Notes: generated from the sequence alone by a model not told the origin. Shown: positions 1-9,483, counted from the first letter of the stretch. The stretch is 64,000 bases of DNA from JACKFB01 sp041389525 (GCA_041389525.1 JAWKRR010000037.1:1-64000), one strand, 5' to 3'. Numbers and translations are program-made.

Positions 1-1581
1 CCCGTACTCGTCGAAGCGCTCACCCACGGTGACCACGCGCACCTGAATCGGCGCCAGCCAGGTCGGGAAGGCCCCGCCGTAGTGCTCGATGAGGAACGCC
101 ACGAAGCGCTCGTGGGTCCCCAGGGGCGCCCGGTGAATCACGTAGGGCCGGTGCTCGGTGTTGTCCGCGCCGACATAGTGCAGCCCCAGCCGCTCCGGCA
201 CCGCGAAGTCCAGCTGGTTGGTCGACGCCGTCTCCTCGCGCCCGGTCACCGTGCGGAACTGGATGTCGATCTTCGGCCCGTAGAAGGCCGCCTCGCCCTT
301 CACTTCCTTGAAAGGCAGCCCGCTCTGGAGCATCGCGTCGCGCACCAAGGTCTGCGTCCGCTCCCACGCCTCCGGGTTGTCGACGTACTTCTCTTTTCCC
401 TTCGGATCCTCAGGATCCCACGTGGAAAAACGCATGTAGTAGTCGCTCAGCCCGAGGATCTCGTAGACCTCGCGGTGAAGCTCCATCACGGCCAGGAACT
501 CGGTCTGGATCTGCTCTTCGGTGCAGTAGATGTGCGCGTCGTTCATGCACATGCCGCGCACGCGCAAGAGCCCCGAGAGCGCCCCCGAGTCCTCGAACCG
601 GTAGACCTGCCCGTACTCGGCGAGCCGCAGCGGCAGGTCGCGATAGCTACGCGGCCGCGCGTCGAAGATCCGGTGGTGGTGCGGGCAGTTCATCGGCCGC
701 AGCGCGTAGCTCTCCTTGACCTCGACGACCGTGCCGCCCTCGGTCTCCCGCTCCTCGCGCAGCTCCATCACCGGGTACATGTGCGACGCGTAGTAGGGCA
801 GGTGACCGGTCTTGTAATAGAGGTCCACCTTGCTCAGGTGCGGCGTCGCCACTCGCTCGTAGCCGTACTTGAACTCCAGCTCCTTCATCAGGCGCTCGAG
901 CTCGTCGCGGATCACGGTCCCGTTCGGCAGCCACAGCGGCAGCCCCTTGCCGATCGCGTCGTCGATGACGAAGAGGTCCAGCTCCTTGCCGAGCTTCTTG
1001 TGGTCGCGCGCCAGCGCCTGCGCGTGCGCCTTGACGTGCGCCTCCAGCGCCTCCCGCGTCTCGAACGCCCACGCGTAGATCCGCGTCATCTGCACGTTGT
1101 CCGAGTTCCCGCGCCAGTACGCGCCCGCCAAGCTGCGCAGCTTGAACGCGCCCGCCGGGATCTCGCGGGTGGACTCGACGTGCGGCCCCTCGCACATGTC
1201 GACGAAGGGTCCGTTCGTGAAGAACGACAGCGTCTTGATGCCCTTCTTGTCAAAGAGCTCCTCGGCGTACTCGCGCTTATACGGCTCGCCCATCGCGTCC
1301 AGGCGCGCCATCGCGTCTTCGCGGCTCAGCTCCTCCTGCTCGAACTTCTGGTTCTGCTTGAGGATGAACTTCATCGTCTTCTCAAGCTCAGGCAGATCCT
1401 CGTCGGTCAGCGGCGAGCTCAGGATGAAGTCGTAGTAAAACCCGTCCGAGATCGGCGGCCCGAAGCCCAGCGTCGAGCCCGGTCGCAGCTTCAGCACGGC
1501 CTGCGCCAGCACGTGCGAGAGGCTGTGCCGGATGCGGTATAGCGAGTCTTTCTCAGCGCCTTCGTCGGCGTGGCTGTCCAT
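1..1581 (-). CDS. thrS: Threonyl-tRNA synthetase lacking the TGS domain (3' end outside window)
   Basis: Cytoplasmic enzyme that charges tRNA-Thr. About 527 codons are visible; the C-terminus runs off the left edge. The protein opens directly in the editing (N2) domain: its HxxxH motif is H19-x3-H23 and the editing motif CEGPH follows later. The class II catalytic core is clear, with the zinc-ligand segment RPMNCPHH and motif 2 around RFEDSG. The usual N-terminal TGS domain of about 60 residues is absent. ATG at 1581 is preceded by GGAGAG, a good ribosome binding site, and nothing upstream extends the frame convincingly. The gene lies downstream of cysH on the same strand, with 112 bp between. 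Its leader holds two copies of an 18-bp repeat. The long plus-strand open frame opposite it is a shadow. Confidence 0.95.
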   Translation of the reverse strand, partial: MDSHADEGAEKDSLYRIRHSLSHVLAQAVLKLRPGSTLGFGPPISDGFYYDFILSSPLTDEDLPELEKTMKFILKQNQKFEQEELSREDAMARLDAMGEPYKREYAEELFDKKGIKTLSFFTNGPFVDMCEGPHVESTREIPAGAFKLRSLAGAYWRGNSDNVQMTRIYAWAFETREALEAHVKAHAQALARDHKKLGKELDLFVIDDAIGKGLPLWLPNGTVIRDELERLMKELEFKYGYERVATPHLSKVDLYYKTGHLPYYASHMYPVMELREERETEGGTVVEVKESYALRPMNCPHHHRIFDARPRSYRDLPLRLAEYGQVYRFEDSGALSGLLRVRGMCMNDAHIYCTEEQIQTEFLAVMELHREVYEILGLSDYYMRFSTWDPEDPKGKEKYVDNPEAWERTQTLVRDAMLQSGLPFKEVKGEAAFYGPKIDIQFRTVTGREETASTNQLDFAVPERLGLHYVGADNTEHRPYVIHRAPLGTHERFVAFLIEHYGGAFPTWLAPIQVRVVTVGERFDEYG

Positions 1582-1594
1582 GTCTCTCTCCAGT

Positions 1595-1635
1595 GTCGCG
1601 CGGTCCGCGGACCCATCGTCGCGCGGTCCGCGGAC
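1595..1635. repeat. 18-bp perfect direct repeat in the thrS leader
   Basis: GTCGCGCGGTCCGCGGAC occurs at 1595-1612 and again at 1618-1635, a 23-base period. Each copy contains the 10-bp palindrome GTCCGCGGAC. The pair ends 14 bases upstream of the thrS start codon, in the stretch that would be the 5' leader. It could be a doubled protein operator, or a duplicated small hairpin in the leader RNA. The sequence alone does not decide. Confidence 0.6.
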
Positions 1636-1693
1636 GCACGGGATTACGCCTTTCGCGCGACGCCTTCAAGCAAACCAGCCCGCCGGCCGCCTC

Positions 1694-2728
1694 TCAGTCG
1701 CGTCGCCGCCCGCCCGGCGTCGGCGCCAGATGCAGCCCGCACTCGCGCTTGGTCGACTCCTCCCACCACCAGCGCCCCTCGCGTGGATGCTGCCCGCGGT
1801 GGGTCGCCCGCGTGCACGGCGCGCACCCGATCGACGCGAAGCCCCGATCGTGCAGCGGGTTGAACGGCACCCGCCGCTCACGAATCCACGCCCACACCTC
1901 GGCCTCGCTCATCTCGGCCAGCGGGTTGACCTTCACCAGGGTGCGGTCAGGCCCCGAAAAGCGAGGATCCGGCTGAAGAATCGGCACATCGGCCCGCGTT
2001 GGGCTCTGATCGCGGCGCTGCCCGGTCATCCACGCCGGGCGATGCCGCAGCGCGCGCGTCAGCGGCTCGACCTTGCGGATGCCGCAGCACTCCTGGTGGC
2101 CGTCGTCGTAGAAGCTGAAGAGCCCCTTCTCGCGGACGAACCCCTCGAGCGCGCCGGCGTTCGGCGACAGCACGTCCACGGTGATCCCGTAGTGGCGGCG
2201 GACCTGATCGATGAACTCGTAGGTCTCGGTGTGCAGCCGCCCGGTGTCCAAGACGAAGGTGGAAAACGGCAGCCCGGTCTCGATGGCCATGTCGATGAGC
2301 ACGACGTCCTCGGCCCCGGAGAAGGCGATCGTGCAGTCGGAGCCGAAGCGTTCGAGGGTCCACTGCACGATCTCGGGCGGTGTCATCTTCGACAGCTCGC
2401 GGGCCGCCGCGTCGAAGTCCAGGTCGTCGGAGTCCGGGCCGGGCGGCGCGCCGGGCGGGATGGAGAGCACGTCGCGGAACACCAGAATCGCGCTGGTGTA
2501 GATGCGCGCGGGGCCGTCGCCGTCCTCGACGATCCAGAAGGGCGCCAGGTCGACCTGGTGCTCCTGCGCCAGCTTCATGCCCGGCGAGTCGGGGTCGCCT
2601 TCCTGGGCGATGACGATGGCGTCGAGACGCTCGAACACGCCGCGACGGCGCAGCAGGTCTTCGGCTTGCGCGCACTTGCGGCACGGGGTCCCGTCCGCGA
2701 GCAGCTTCTTGACCATGGTGACGCGCAT
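1694..2728 (-). CDS. cysH: APS/PAPS reductase with N-terminal thioredoxin-fold domain
   Basis: Assimilatory sulfate reduction in the cytoplasm: reduces adenylyl sulfate (or PAPS) to sulfite. Residues 1 to about 100 form a glutaredoxin/thioredoxin-like domain with a CRKC redox pair near residue 16 and a later cis-proline-like APF. The rest is the PP-loop reductase: FSGAEDVVLIDMA binds phosphate, and ECCGIRK plus GCAPC are the paired cysteines of the [4Fe-4S] cluster that mark APS-type enzymes. KRECGLH carries the catalytic cysteine. The start at 2728 is preferred over upstream candidates because CCGGAG lies 8 bases before it. Plant APS reductases carry their redox domain at the C-terminus; here it is N-terminal. 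No other sulfur genes are in the window. Confidence 0.9.
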   Translation of the reverse strand: MRVTMVKKLLADGTPCRKCAQAEDLLRRRGVFERLDAIVIAQEGDPDSPGMKLAQEHQVDLAPFWIVEDGDGPARIYTSAILVFRDVLSIPPGAPPGPDSDDLDFDAAARELSKMTPPEIVQWTLERFGSDCTIAFSGAEDVVLIDMAIETGLPFSTFVLDTGRLHTETYEFIDQVRRHYGITVDVLSPNAGALEGFVREKGLFSFYDDGHQECCGIRKVEPLTRALRHRPAWMTGQRRDQSPTRADVPILQPDPRFSGPDRTLVKVNPLAEMSEAEVWAWIRERRVPFNPLHDRGFASIGCAPCTRATHRGQHPREGRWWWEESTKRECGLHLAPTPGGRRRD

Positions 2729-2820
2729 CGGCTTTCTCCGGAGCGTGGGCCTGCGACTGCTATCACCGGCTCTTGAGGGCGACAAGTCGCAGGTGGGCGC
2801 TGGGGGCGGCGAGCGCCGGG

Positions 2821-3996
2821 CTACTCGAGCAGGCGATCGAGGTGGGCGACGTTGGCGGCGGCGTCTTGCTCGCCCAGGGCGATGAGGTCGCGGGCGAAGG
2901 CGCCGTCGAAGAGGATGAAGCTCGCGGCGTCGGCGCTGGAGAGGTTGTCAGACGCCAGCAGCGCGCGCATGGGGCCCGACATCACGGAGTGCATGCGGTG
3001 GGGCTCGCGCAGGACGCGGGCGGCCATCATGCCGACGTCGGCGCCGGGGCGGATGCTGACGTAGCGCACGATGTCGTAGGGGCGGCGGCCGAAGCGTCCG
3101 AGCTCGGTCTGGAGCTTGGGGATGAAGTCGCGGCCGTACATGCGCGTGCCGGCGGTGAGGAGATCGTTGATGCGGTCGAGGCGATCGAGGTCCCAGGCCA
3201 TGCGGTCGAGGAAGAGGCTGTTGAAGAGCTTGCCGAGGAGCTGGCCGAGGCCCGGGAAGACGCCGGGGACCTCGATGCGGGCGCTGCGAGCGGCGAGCGC
3301 CACGACGAGCAGGCGGTCGGCGCCCAGACGCAGCGCGGGGGACAGCGGCGTGTTGTGGCGCAGGCCGCCGTCTGTGTACCAGTAGTCGCCGATCTGAACT
3401 GGCGGAAACAAAAAGGGAATCGAGGAGGACGCCAGGACGTGCTCGGGGCGGATTCGGGCGGTGTGGCCGATCAGCGAGCGGTCGTGGGGCCAGCGCGGCG
3501 GCGGCAGGTCGGGGTGGTGGTCGACGAAGATGTGGGTCTGGCCGGAGCCGATCTCGGTCGCGGTCACGGCCACGGCGTCAAAGCGGCCGGAGCGGACGAT
3601 CTCGGGGATGCGATCCCAGTACACGGCGTCGCGGACGAGGCGCTCGAAGCGCGAGGTCTCGAAGATGCCGGTGGCCGGGCTCTGGCTGCGGCGGGCGACC
3701 AGTCGAAACGCGCTGGAACCGAGCATCCGCGCGGCGTGAGACGACGAGAAGTTGAGGACGCGGCCGATCTCGAGGTTGACCCAGAGCTCCTCGAGCTCGA
3801 GGACCGACTCGGGGGTCAGGCCGCGGCTGGCGAGGTAGCAGCCGTTGATGGCGCCGACTGAGGATCCCGTGATGACTTTGATGTGCGCGAGGATCTCGGG
3901 CCGGTGGGCCGCGATCCAGGTGAGCACGCCGACCTCGTAGGCGCCGCGTGCACCGCCGCCGGACAGCACGAGCGCGATCTTTGGGGCAGGGACCAT
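2821..3996 (-). CDS. Patatin-like phospholipase
   Basis: Predicted Ser-Asp dyad lipid acyl hydrolase of 391 residues. The oxyanion-hole loop GGGARG is at residues 13-18, the nucleophile elbow GSSVG at 44-48 (Ser46), and the catalytic Asp sits in the DGG motif of YWYTDGGLRHNTP about two thirds along. There is no signal peptide, so it probably acts in the cytoplasm or on the inner membrane face. It is transcribed in the same direction as cysH, with 92 bp between them, and diverges from the antiporter gene. The substrate cannot be told from the sequence. Confidence 0.9.
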   Translation of the reverse strand: MVPAPKIALVLSGGGARGAYEVGVLTWIAAHRPEILAHIKVITGSSVGAINGCYLASRGLTPESVLELEELWVNLEIGRVLNFSSSHAARMLGSSAFRLVARRSQSPATGIFETSRFERLVRDAVYWDRIPEIVRSGRFDAVAVTATEIGSGQTHIFVDHHPDLPPPRWPHDRSLIGHTARIRPEHVLASSSIPFLFPPVQIGDYWYTDGGLRHNTPLSPALRLGADRLLVVALAARSARIEVPGVFPGLGQLLGKLFNSLFLDRMAWDLDRLDRINDLLTAGTRMYGRDFIPKLQTELGRFGRRPYDIVRYVSIRPGADVGMMAARVLREPHRMHSVMSGPMRALLASDNLSSADAASFILFDGAFARDLIALGEQDAAANVAHLDRLLE

Positions 3997-4196
3997 CGCC
4001 GCCGACTATGGTGCGCGGCGGGCCAACCCCACAAGATTCTTGAGTGCTGGCGATGTCGCCGCGTCCGGTGGCCGGCGAGGCCGCGGCGACTTAGCGGGGA
4101 CGAAGACGCAGCCCAAACGCCCCTGCGTTGCGCCCCCGGGGCCGCCGCGGTATCAACCCGCCCGTCGCCGAAGCTAAGCGCCAGGAGAGCCCACAG

Positions 4197-5549
4197 ATGA
4201 CCGCCGCGGATGTCGTCGTAAGCCACCCCACGCCCGCCGAGCTGGTGGCCACAATCCTCTTTGGCATCGCGATCTTGCACACCTTTTCGGTGAAGCGATT
4301 CGAGATGATCGCGCACAAGTACCCGCAGGGGTCGATCGCCGAGAACCTCTTCCACGTGCTCGCCGAGGTCGAGGTGGTCTTCGGGCTCTGGGCCGGGCTC
4401 TTCGTGGGCGTCCTAGGATTTCTGCACGGCAAGGAGTTCGTGGTCGGCTACCTCGAAGGGCGTAACGAGATGTACACCCTCGAGTTCACCGAACCCGCCT
4501 TCGTCTTCGCGATCATGGCGATCGCCGCGACACGCCCGGTGATCCAGCTGGCGACCAAAACCATCGCGATCGCCTCGCGCCTCATCCCCTTGCCCGAGAC
4601 GCTCTCGTTCTTCGCGGTCGCGCTGATCCTCGGCCCGATCCTCGGCAGCTTCATCACCGAGCCGGCCGCGATGACCGTCACAGCGCTTGTGCTGAAGGCC
4701 CGCTACTACGACCGCGGCATCTCCAACCGCCTCATGTACGCCACCCTGGGCGTGCTCTTCGTCAACATCTCCATCGGCGGCACCCTCACCAACTTCGCCG
4801 CCCCGCCCGTGCTGATGGTCGCGACGACCTGGGGCTTCGACAACGCCCACATGTTCGGGCACTTCGGCTGGAAGGCCATGGTGGCCGTCTTCATCAACAC
4901 GATCGCCCTCTGCGCCATCTTCGGGCGCGAGCTGGTCCGCCTGGGCGAGCGCGGCACAGGCTTCGACGAAGGCTCCCTGGTCGCCGCCCCGGAAGAGCGC
5001 GGCCCGGTCCCGGCGTGGCTGATCATCCTCCACTGCGTCTTCCTGGCCGGCGTGGTGCTGAACTCGCACCACATGGTCGTCTTCATGGGCATCTTCCTCT
5101 TCTTCCTTGGCGTCATCGCCGTCACCGACGAGCACCAAGACCGACTGCAGCTCCGCGAGGCGCTGCTCGTCGGGTTCTTCCTCGGCGGGCTCGTGACCCT
5201 CGGTGGATTTCAGAAGTGGTGGCTCAAGCCGCTGATCGGCAGCCTCGGCGAGGTGCAGCTCTTCCTAGGCGCCACCTCGTTGACCGCCGTCACCGACAAC
5301 GCGGCGCTGACCTACCTGGGCTCGCTGGTCGACGGCATCTCGGACTCCTCGAAGTTCGCGCTGCTGGCAGGTGCCGTCGCCGGCGGCGGGCTCACCGTCA
5401 TCGCCAACGCCCCGAACCCGGCGGGCTACGGCATCCTGCGCTCGAGCTTCGGCGACAACGGCATCAGCCCCGCCGGCCTCTTCATCGCGGCCCTCGGACC
5501 GACCGTGGTCGCCATGCTCTGCCTCTGGTTTCTCCCGAGCGCGTGGTGA
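4197..5549 (+). CDS. Putative Na+/H+ antiporter (polytopic membrane protein)
   Basis: 450-residue inner-membrane protein with about 11-12 hydrophobic segments. It resembles the putative Na+/H+ antiporter family (PF07399 type), with conserved stretches such as TEPAAMT and TDNAALTYLG in membrane-flanking regions. ATG 4197 is chosen because AGGAG lies 10 bases upstream; an open frame from 4128 is longer but has no site. The stop TGA (5547-5549) overlaps the start of the next gene, so it may be co-transcribed with the pigment genes. Its own role in that cluster is unknown. Family assignment rests on overall composition and motifs. Confidence 0.75.
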   Translation: MTAADVVVSHPTPAELVATILFGIAILHTFSVKRFEMIAHKYPQGSIAENLFHVLAEVEVVFGLWAGLFVGVLGFLHGKEFVVGYLEGRNEMYTLEFTEPAFVFAIMAIAATRPVIQLATKTIAIASRLIPLPETLSFFAVALILGPILGSFITEPAAMTVTALVLKARYYDRGISNRLMYATLGVLFVNISIGGTLTNFAAPPVLMVATTWGFDNAHMFGHFGWKAMVAVFINTIALCAIFGRELVRLGERGTGFDEGSLVAAPEERGPVPAWLIILHCVFLAGVVLNSHHMVVFMGIFLFFLGVIAVTDEHQDRLQLREALLVGFFLGGLVTLGGFQKWWLKPLIGSLGEVQLFLGATSLTAVTDNAALTYLGSLVDGISDSSKFALLAGAVAGGGLTVIANAPNPAGYGILRSSFGDNGISPAGLFIAALGPTVVAMLCLWFLPSAW

Positions 5550-6271
5550 GCCCGGCGCGACGCGCCCTGGTCACGGGCGCCAGCCGAGGCATCGGAGCGG
5601 CCGTCGCGCGCCGCTTGGCCAAAGACGGCTACGAGCTGATCCTCAACTACCGCAGCGATGACGCCGCCGCCGAGGCCGTCCGCGACGCCATCGTCGAGGC
5701 CGGCGGCACGGCCACCCTCGCCCGCTTCGACGTCGCCGACCGCGTGGCCTCCGAAAACGCAGTCACCGCCTTGCTAGAAGACGGCCCGCCCATCGCCGTG
5801 TTGGTCAACAACGCCGGCATCATCCGCGACGGCGTCTTCCCGACCATGACCTGGGACGCCTGGGAGGCCGTGACCCGCACGACCCTGGACGGCTTCTACA
5901 ACGTCACCCGCCCGCTGGTGATGCCGATGGTGCAGCGGCGCTTCGGCCGCATCATCAGCATGTCGTCGGTCTCGGCGACCCGCGGCAACCGCGGCCAGGT
6001 CAACTACGCCGCCGCCAAGGCCGGCATCATCGGCGCCACCCGGGCCCTGGCGATGGAGGTCGCCAAGCGCAAGGTCACCGTCAACGCCGTCGCCCCCGGG
6101 CTCATCGAGACCGAGATGATCTCGGGCGTGCCTGACATGATCCTCGAGCAGATCCCGATGCGCCGCGTGGGCCAACCCGACGAGGTGGCCGCCCTGGTGA
6201 GCTTCTTGGCCAGCCCCGACGCCAGCTACATCACCGGGCAGGTCATCGGCATCGACGGCGGCTTCGGGTGA
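5546..6271 (+). CDS. SDR-family 3-oxoacyl-ACP reductase (FabG/ApeQ-like)
   Basis: 241-residue NADPH-dependent short-chain dehydrogenase that reduces beta-ketoacyl-ACP. It shows the Rossmann motif TGASRGIG, NNAG, the catalytic Ser in SMSSVS, and YxxxK (YAAAK), and ends in the FabG-like GQVIGIDGGFG. In aryl-polyene synthesis this is the ketoreductase step. The GTG start at 5546 overlaps the antiporter stop (GTGA); a GTG one codon upstream is equally possible. Its own stop overlaps the next start by 4 bases, so it heads the left operon of the pigment cluster. Confidence 0.9.
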   Translation: MSPARRALVTGASRGIGAAVARRLAKDGYELILNYRSDDAAAEAVRDAIVEAGGTATLARFDVADRVASENAVTALLEDGPPIAVLVNNAGIIRDGVFPTMTWDAWEAVTRTTLDGFYNVTRPLVMPMVQRRFGRIISMSSVSATRGNRGQVNYAAAKAGIIGATRALAMEVAKRKVTVNAVAPGLIETEMISGVPDMILEQIPMRRVGQPDEVAALVSFLASPDASYITGQVIGIDGGFG

Positions 6272-7467
6272 GCGCCGTGTGGGACGTCATCATTGTGGGC
6301 GCTGGGCCCGCGGGCTCGACCGCGGCGACCTTCTTGGCCCGCGACGGCCACCGCGTGCTGGTGCTGGAGCGGGACGAGTTCCCACGCTTTCACATCGGCG
6401 AATCCTTGCTGCCGGCGAGCTTGCCGGTGCTGGACGCCCTGGGCGTGCGGCCCCAGACCGAGGCCTTCCTCCACAAAGCCGGCGCGCAGTTCATCGATGA
6501 GGCGGCGGGGCGGGGCTGCCGCTTCGACTTCGACGCCGCCATGGTCGGCCCGCCGCGCCACGCCTACCAGGTCGTGCGCGCCGACTTCGACCTGGCGATC
6601 CGCGACCGCGCGCTCGCCGCCGGGGCCGAGGTCCGCCACGGCCAGCGCGTCCGCGAGGTCGAATTCGACGCCGACGGCGTGTGGGTGCGGACCAAGACGG
6701 GTTCGGAGCGCGGGCGCTTTCTCGTCGACGCGACCGGCCAGGAGCGGATGCTCGCGCGCCGCCATCGCTCGGTCGCGCCGCACGGAGGCTTCGGAAAGGC
6801 CGCTATTTTCACGCATTTTGACGGGCTCGGCGACGCTGCCGTGGCGGAGATCGGGGCCGAGGGAGACATCCGGGTCTTGATGCGAGACGACGGCTGGGCC
6901 TGGCTCATCCCCCTGGCCGGCCGCCGCCTCAGCGTGGGCGTCATCAGCCGCGACGAGAAGATGGACCGCTCGCTGCTGGACGCGCTGATCGCCGACTCGC
7001 CGCTCACCCGCCGCCTCACCGAAGGGGCTCAGCGCGCCGAGACCCAGATCATCGCGAACTTCAGCTACCGCAACACCGCCGCCCACGGCCGGCGCTACGC
7101 CTGCATCGGCGACGCGGCGTGCTTCCTCGACCCCGTCTTCTCGTCGGGCGTCAGCGTCGCGCTTATCTCCGGCGAGCTGCTCGCGTCGACGCTGTCGCCC
7201 TTTTTGCGTGATGGCACCGAGGGAAGTGACGGCATCATGGCGCCGCTGGTCCAGTACGTGGACCGCGGCATCGACACCTTCGCGGCGCTTATCCACCGCT
7301 TCTACAACACCCGCTTCGTCGACCACTTCTTCCTGGACGCGCCCTCGGGCGACGACCTCATCCCCGGCATCACCAGCATCCTCGCGGGCGACGTCTGGCG
7401 CGACGACAACCCCTTCCAGCACATGCTGCTGCGGTCGAAGAGACGCCAGCCCGAGATCGCGCGTTAA
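6268..7467 (+). CDS. FAD-dependent oxidoreductase with halogenase signature (WxWxIP)
   Basis: 399-residue flavoprotein. The FAD-binding GAGPAG is at residues 11-16 and FPRFHIGESLLP, typical of flavin-dependent halogenases and relatives, at 39-49. The halogenase hallmark WAWLIP is at 210-215. Lys70 (FLHKAGAQF) sits where such halogenases carry a catalytic lysine. This suggests halogenation (or hydroxylation) of an aromatic group, plausibly the aryl head of the polyene. Related non-halogenating reductases also exist, so activity is not proven. GTG start overlaps the upstream SDR stop. A promoter-like spacing separates it from the ketosynthase. Confidence 0.75.
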   Translation: MSAVWDVIIVGAGPAGSTAATFLARDGHRVLVLERDEFPRFHIGESLLPASLPVLDALGVRPQTEAFLHKAGAQFIDEAAGRGCRFDFDAAMVGPPRHAYQVVRADFDLAIRDRALAAGAEVRHGQRVREVEFDADGVWVRTKTGSERGRFLVDATGQERMLARRHRSVAPHGGFGKAAIFTHFDGLGDAAVAEIGAEGDIRVLMRDDGWAWLIPLAGRRLSVGVISRDEKMDRSLLDALIADSPLTRRLTEGAQRAETQIIANFSYRNTAAHGRRYACIGDAACFLDPVFSSGVSVALISGELLASTLSPFLRDGTEGSDGIMAPLVQYVDRGIDTFAALIHRFYNTRFVDHFFLDAPSGDDLIPGITSILAGDVWRDDNPFQHMLLRSKRRQPEIAR

Positions 7468-7497
7468 TCCCGCGTAGTGACTGTGCCAATCCGCGCA

Positions 7498-7526
7498 TTG
7501 ATGGCCGTCGTGGCTCTCTGTTAAGG
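7498..7526 (+). promoter_or_regulatory. Weak sigma-70-like promoter ahead of the ketosynthase
   Basis: TTGATG at 7498-7503 and TTAAGG at 7521-7526 are 17 bases apart in the only real gap (84 bp) of the left pigment operon. The -35 matches four of six consensus bases and the -10 is poor. It may be a secondary start for the ketosynthase genes. Confidence 0.25.
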
Positions 7527-7551
7527 TCCGCCGCCCCGTCGCCAAGAAGCC

Positions 7552-8708
7552 ATGCGAAGCCCCCTCCCCATCACCGGCTATAGTCTCTGCAACGCCCTCG
7601 GGACGGGCCGCGCGGCCGTGCGGGATGCGCTGGAGGCCGGGCGCACCGGGCTGGGGCCGTCTCCCATCGACGTGCACTTCCCGAGCGCGGTGGGCGCGAT
7701 GCCGGTCGAGCTTCCGGCGCTGGGCGGGGCCGCCAGGGAGTGGTCGACGCGGATCGCCAAGATGGCCGGCCTGCTGACCGCCGAGCTGGACCCGGCGCTT
7801 GAGCGCGCGAGGGCCCACTGGCGACCTGAACGCATCGCGATCGTCTTGGGCACCAGCACCGCGGGCGCCGCATCGACCGAGCTTGCTTACGGCTACTTCG
7901 TCGACAAGGGCGTGATGCCCGACGACTACGACTTTCGCCGCCAGCACACCTACGGCGCGTTGCTGAACGTGGTGCGCGCGCTCACCGGCGCGACCGGGCC
8001 GGCCTGGGTGGTCTCGACGGCGTGTACGTCGAGCGCGAAGACGCTGGCCTCGGCGGCGGCTCATCGAGGCCGACATGGCCGACGCGGTCATCACCGGCGG
8101 CATCGACACCCTGTGCGCGATGACGCTGATGGGGTTTCGCGGGCTGGGCGCCCTGTCCGACGGCGCCTGCCGGCCCTTCGGCGAGGGGCGCGACGGCATC
8201 AGCATCGGCGAGGGCGGCGCGTTCTTGCTCATCGAGCGGCGCGGCGACGCGGTGGCGCTGCTCTCTGGCGTTGGCGAGCTCCGGACGCGTACCACATCAG
8301 CGCGCCTCATCCTGACGGCCATGGCGCGACTTCGGCAATGCAGCAATCGCTGGCTCAGCCGGGCTAGCCGAAGACGTCGACCACATCAACGCCCACGGCA
8401 CCGGCACGCCGCTCAACGACATCGCGGAGAGCAAGGCGATCGTGGGGCTTTTCGGCCGCGAGGTCCCGGTGGTCTCGACCAAGGGCTACACCGGCCACAC
8501 CCTGGGCGCGGCGGGCTCGACCGAGGCCGCGCTGGCGGTGATGGCCATCGAAGGGCTTCATCCCGGCGTCGCTGGGCGCAGCGCCCTGGACCCGCGCATC
8601 GAGGTGCGCGTGCCGCTGGTGACGACCCGCGGGCGCTTTCGCCACGTGCTGAGCAACAGCTTCGCGTTCGGCGGTAACAACACCGCCGTCATCGTGAGCG
8701 CGCCGTGA
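7552..8708 (+). pseudogene. Beta-ketoacyl-ACP synthase (ApeO/ApeR-like), frameshifted as read
   Basis: Condensing enzyme of the aryl-polyene pathway, about 386 residues once repaired. The catalytic Cys is in STACTSS, the two His are in INAHGTGT and in the region before GHTLGAAG, and the C-terminal SFAFGGNN is intact. The reading frame changes three times: near 8057 (2-base loss or 1-base gain in a GCG run), near 8280 (1 base lost before GACGCGTAC) and near 8359 (1 base lost before GGGCTA). Every catalytic motif survives on one side or other of the breaks, which argues for sequencing error or very recent decay. Stop TGA 8706-8708 overlaps the next start. Confidence 0.8.
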
Positions 8709-9483
8709 GCGGGCGCATCATCATCGCCGGAATGGGCCTGTGGACGCCGGGCTTCTCCGACCCGGCCGCGTGGCTCGCAGGCGTGGCGGACCGGAGGCGC
8801 CGGCGCCGCAAGCCGCGTGGGTTGAGCCTCGGGCGCGGCGTCGTGCCAGCCTGCTGACGCGGGCGCTGGCCGAGGTCGCCGAGCAGGCGCGGGCTCAGGC
8901 CGGGCTGGATCTCGGGGTCGTGCCCACGGTGTTCGGATCGGCCCTGGGCGAGGCGTCGACGATGATCGGCTTGCTGGACCAGATGTGGCGCGAGGGCGGC
9001 GAGCTTTCGCCCATGGGCTTCACCCTGAGCGTGCACAACGCGGCGGCCGGGGTGGTCTCCATCGCCGCCAAAAACCGAGGATTTACCACGTCGATCGCCG
9101 CCGACTACGACACGCCGGCCATGGCGATTGTCGAGGCGCTAGCGCTGATCGAGACCCGCGGCGAGGCGGTGCTGATCGTCTGCGCCGACGAGTCCGCGCC
9201 GGCGAACCTGGTCCCGGACCCGCAGCGCTTCGAGGCGCTCGCCGTGGCTATTGCCCTGGCGCCGGCTGGGTTTTCGGGGCCCCGCCTCGCCACCATCGAC
9301 AGGCCGTCCATCGACGCGCCGACCCTGGCCGGGGCCGAGCTAGGCGCGGACCTCGGCCGCAGCCCCCAGGCCGGGCTGCTGGACCTGGTCGACGCCGTGC
9401 TGCGCGGGCAGTCGGGCGTGCTGCGGCTGGACCGTGGCGAGGGCCGCGGCTACTGCGTGCGGCTGGAGAGCGCCGACCGATGA
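8705..9483 (+). pseudogene. Ketosynthase-like chain-length factor (ApeC-like), frameshifted as read
   Basis: About 259 residues when repaired. It resembles the beta-ketoacyl-synthase-like domain (PF13723 type) that pairs with the ketosynthase in aryl-polyene systems. The region where a ketosynthase has its Cys reads SVHNAAAGV, with no cysteine, as expected of a chain-length factor. One base appears lost near 8792: GTG 8705 reads IIIAGMGLWTPGF and then meets a stop at about 8855, while the correct continuation (PEAPAPQAAW onward) is one frame over. GTG overlaps the ketosynthase stop; the 3' end overlaps the dehydratase (ATGA). Confidence 0.75.

Noticed and set aside
82..1542. Long plus-strand open frame opposite thrS
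   Set aside because: It is the complement of a well-conserved synthetase and its translation is low-complexity Arg/Leu/Val; a GC-bias shadow.
3997..4196. Promoter or riboswitch in the gap between patatin and antiporter genes
   Set aside because: The 200-bp divergent gap has no hexamer pair, conserved motif or strong hairpin that I could support beyond the antiporter ribosome site.
7552..9483. Modular polyketide synthase
   Set aside because: The ketosynthases are stand-alone and paired with a discrete ACP and a chain-length factor; no acyltransferase or multidomain module is present.
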